A stretch of DNA of 5,462 bases, taken from Candidatus Fermentibacterota bacterium. Its GTDB lineage: Bacteria; Fermentibacterota; Fermentibacteria; Fermentibacterales; Fermentibacteraceae. The first letter of the stretch is position 1; each line of letters begins with the position of its first letter. A program made the position numbers and the translations under genes. The notes beneath the pieces were generated by a model. That model was given only the letters and a program-made list of their open reading frames with translations. It was not told the DNA's origin and did not search any database. Shown piece by piece: positions 4,534 to 5,462 of this stretch. The DNA lies in assembly GCA_022703195.1 (NCBI GenBank), contig JAKLEF010000149.1, positions 1 through 5,462 on the forward strand, given 5' to 3'.

Positions 4534-5462
4534 ATGCGCAGAATCCTGGTTCCGGTGCTTCTCCTGCCGATCGCCTCGCCAGCAACGACATACACACAGA
4601 CGGACTGGAGCGGCGGCCCGGGCGTCCCGGGCCCCGTAGAGGAGTGGGGTACCGCATTCCAGCAGGAGAATCACGTCTGCTGGTCCATGCCCGGCGTACT
4701 CCACATTGACACGAACTACGTCGAACAGAGCTTCATGACGGGGATCCCCATCCTCACAGGGCAGGGATCGCCCACCGCGATATGCTCGTCCGACCTCACC
4801 GGAGACGGACTCCCCGACATCGCGGGCGGGTTCTGGGAAACCGGCCGGGTGATCCTTTGCGTGAATCCCGGGGTCACCGGACCGTGGCAGTCGATCATGG
4901 TCGATGCCGACGCGCCCGAACCCGTCATGCTGTCGGCAGCCGACTTCGACGGCGACGGCGACACCGACCTGGCTGTCTCCGAATCCGGGGCGGACAGGAT
5001 ATCCTGGTACCGGAACTCGGGATCGGGGTCGGCGTGGGTCAAACAGACCGTGGGGGCCTGCCCCGACGCATACTCGTGCCTCGCCTGGGATCCCGATCTC
5101 GACGGCGACGAGGACATCCTCTGCACGTCCCGCGCCGGAGGATGGGTGGGATGGTTCGAGAACGCCGGCGGAGCCGGTACCTCCTGGGTCCTCCACGTCA
5201 TCGACGACACCTTCCCCGGTCCGATCACCGCGGTCACAGGCGATTTCGACGGGAACGCAGGGCCCGACCTGGCCGTCGCGGGTACGGGCGGCATCCGGCT
5301 CGCCGCATTCACTTCGCCCGGCTATGGCAGGACGGTGATCGAGACCGCGACGCTGGGCTGCACGTTCTACGGTCTCGTCGCGGCCGATTTCGACGGCGAC
5401 GGGATGGACGACATCGCCTCCGGATCGGTGATTTCCGACGAGATCTACTGCTACCTCGGCAC
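4534..5462 (+). CDS. Secreted FG-GAP/VCBS repeat protein, partial (runs off right edge)
   Basis: The frame opens at the ATG at 4534 and stays open for 309 codons to the window end, so the C-terminus is missing. Residues 1-17 form a signal peptide: RR, the core ILVPVLLLPIA, and a likely cut after SPA. From residue 80 on, repeats of about 50 residues each carry a calcium-loop-like aspartate motif: DLTGDGLPD (87-95), DFDGDGDTD (137-145), DLDGDED (188-194), DFDGNAGPD (237-245) and DFDGDGMDD (285-293). Each is followed by a hydrophobic I/L-A strand. Between them, WYRNSGSGSAW and WFENAGGAGTSW recur at equivalent places. This is the FG-GAP/VCBS pattern, in which each repeat is one blade of a beta-propeller with bound calcium. 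Such proteins are exported and often mediate adhesion or carry a C-terminal sorting domain; neither can be tested here. Eight cysteines in the mature part are notable. Confidence 0.9.
   Translation, partial: MRRILVPVLLLPIASPATTYTQTDWSGGPGVPGPVEEWGTAFQQENHVCWSMPGVLHIDTNYVEQSFMTGIPILTGQGSPTAICSSDLTGDGLPDIAGGFWETGRVILCVNPGVTGPWQSIMVDADAPEPVMLSAADFDGDGDTDLAVSESGADRISWYRNSGSGSAWVKQTVGACPDAYSCLAWDPDLDGDEDILCTSRAGGWVGWFENAGGAGTSWVLHVIDDTFPGPITAVTGDFDGNAGPDLAVAGTGGIRLAAFTSPGYGRTVIETATLGCTFYGLVAADFDGDGMDDIASGSVISDEIYCYLG

Noticed and set aside
4099..5196. A 365-codon open frame on the minus strand
   Set aside because: It is antisense to the regulator and repeat protein genes, both of which have clear family signatures. 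Its translation is Arg/Gly/Pro-rich low-complexity sequence typical of shadows in GC-rich DNA.
1..5462. CRISPR array, phage or defence genes, integrase or transposase genes
   Set aside because: No regularly spaced identical repeats and no frame with nuclease, recombinase, transposase or phage motifs; every substantial real gene is accounted for by envelope or regulatory families.

Overview
The window is bacterial, GC-rich DNA (visibly GC-biased third codon positions). It has clear Shine-Dalgarno sites and sigma70-like promoters. Three proteins carry export signals: one lipoprotein and two with Sec signal peptides. The family mix is a two-half M16 peptidase, an FG-GAP/VCBS propeller protein, and a small membrane protein overlapping a winged-helix regulator. 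This fits a diderm, possibly from one of the uncultivated high-GC phyla rich in secreted repeat proteins. The taxonomic placement is inference only; there is no rRNA or other marker here.

Layout. Positions 1-467 hold a minus-strand pair: a small lipoprotein (467 to 102) and, five bases after its stop, the start of a membrane protein that runs off the left edge (96 to 1). A 178-bp divergent region (468-645) separates this pair from a plus-strand M16 metallopeptidase of 887 residues (646-3309). That region carries candidate promoters in both directions, a short dyad, and a GC-rich stem-loop just ahead of the peptidase ribosome site. The peptidase gene is followed by a perfect 11-bp GC hairpin. 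A roughly 200-bp stretch without a gene then contains a sequence resembling a mobile-element end, a hairpin whose minus-strand form is a C(UUCG)G stem-loop, and a perfect TATAAT on the minus strand.

A strong plus-strand promoter (3525-3553) with overlapping palindromic half-sites drives a two-gene operon: a six-helix membrane protein (3579-4133) and an HTH_34-type winged-helix regulator (4126-4455), overlapping by 8 bp. Eleven bases after the regulator stop, a second near-consensus promoter (4466-4494) precedes a secreted FG-GAP/VCBS repeat protein (4534 to beyond 5462) that is cut by the window edge.

Functionally the window looks like cell-envelope housekeeping and accessory genes: periplasmic proteolysis, an envelope lipoprotein, a self-regulated membrane protein module, and a secreted propeller-like protein. 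I see no defence system, CRISPR array, tRNA, rRNA or intact mobile element. The most interesting unexplained parts are the structured 3326-3570 intergenic region and the possible autoregulatory operator at the membrane protein/regulator promoter.
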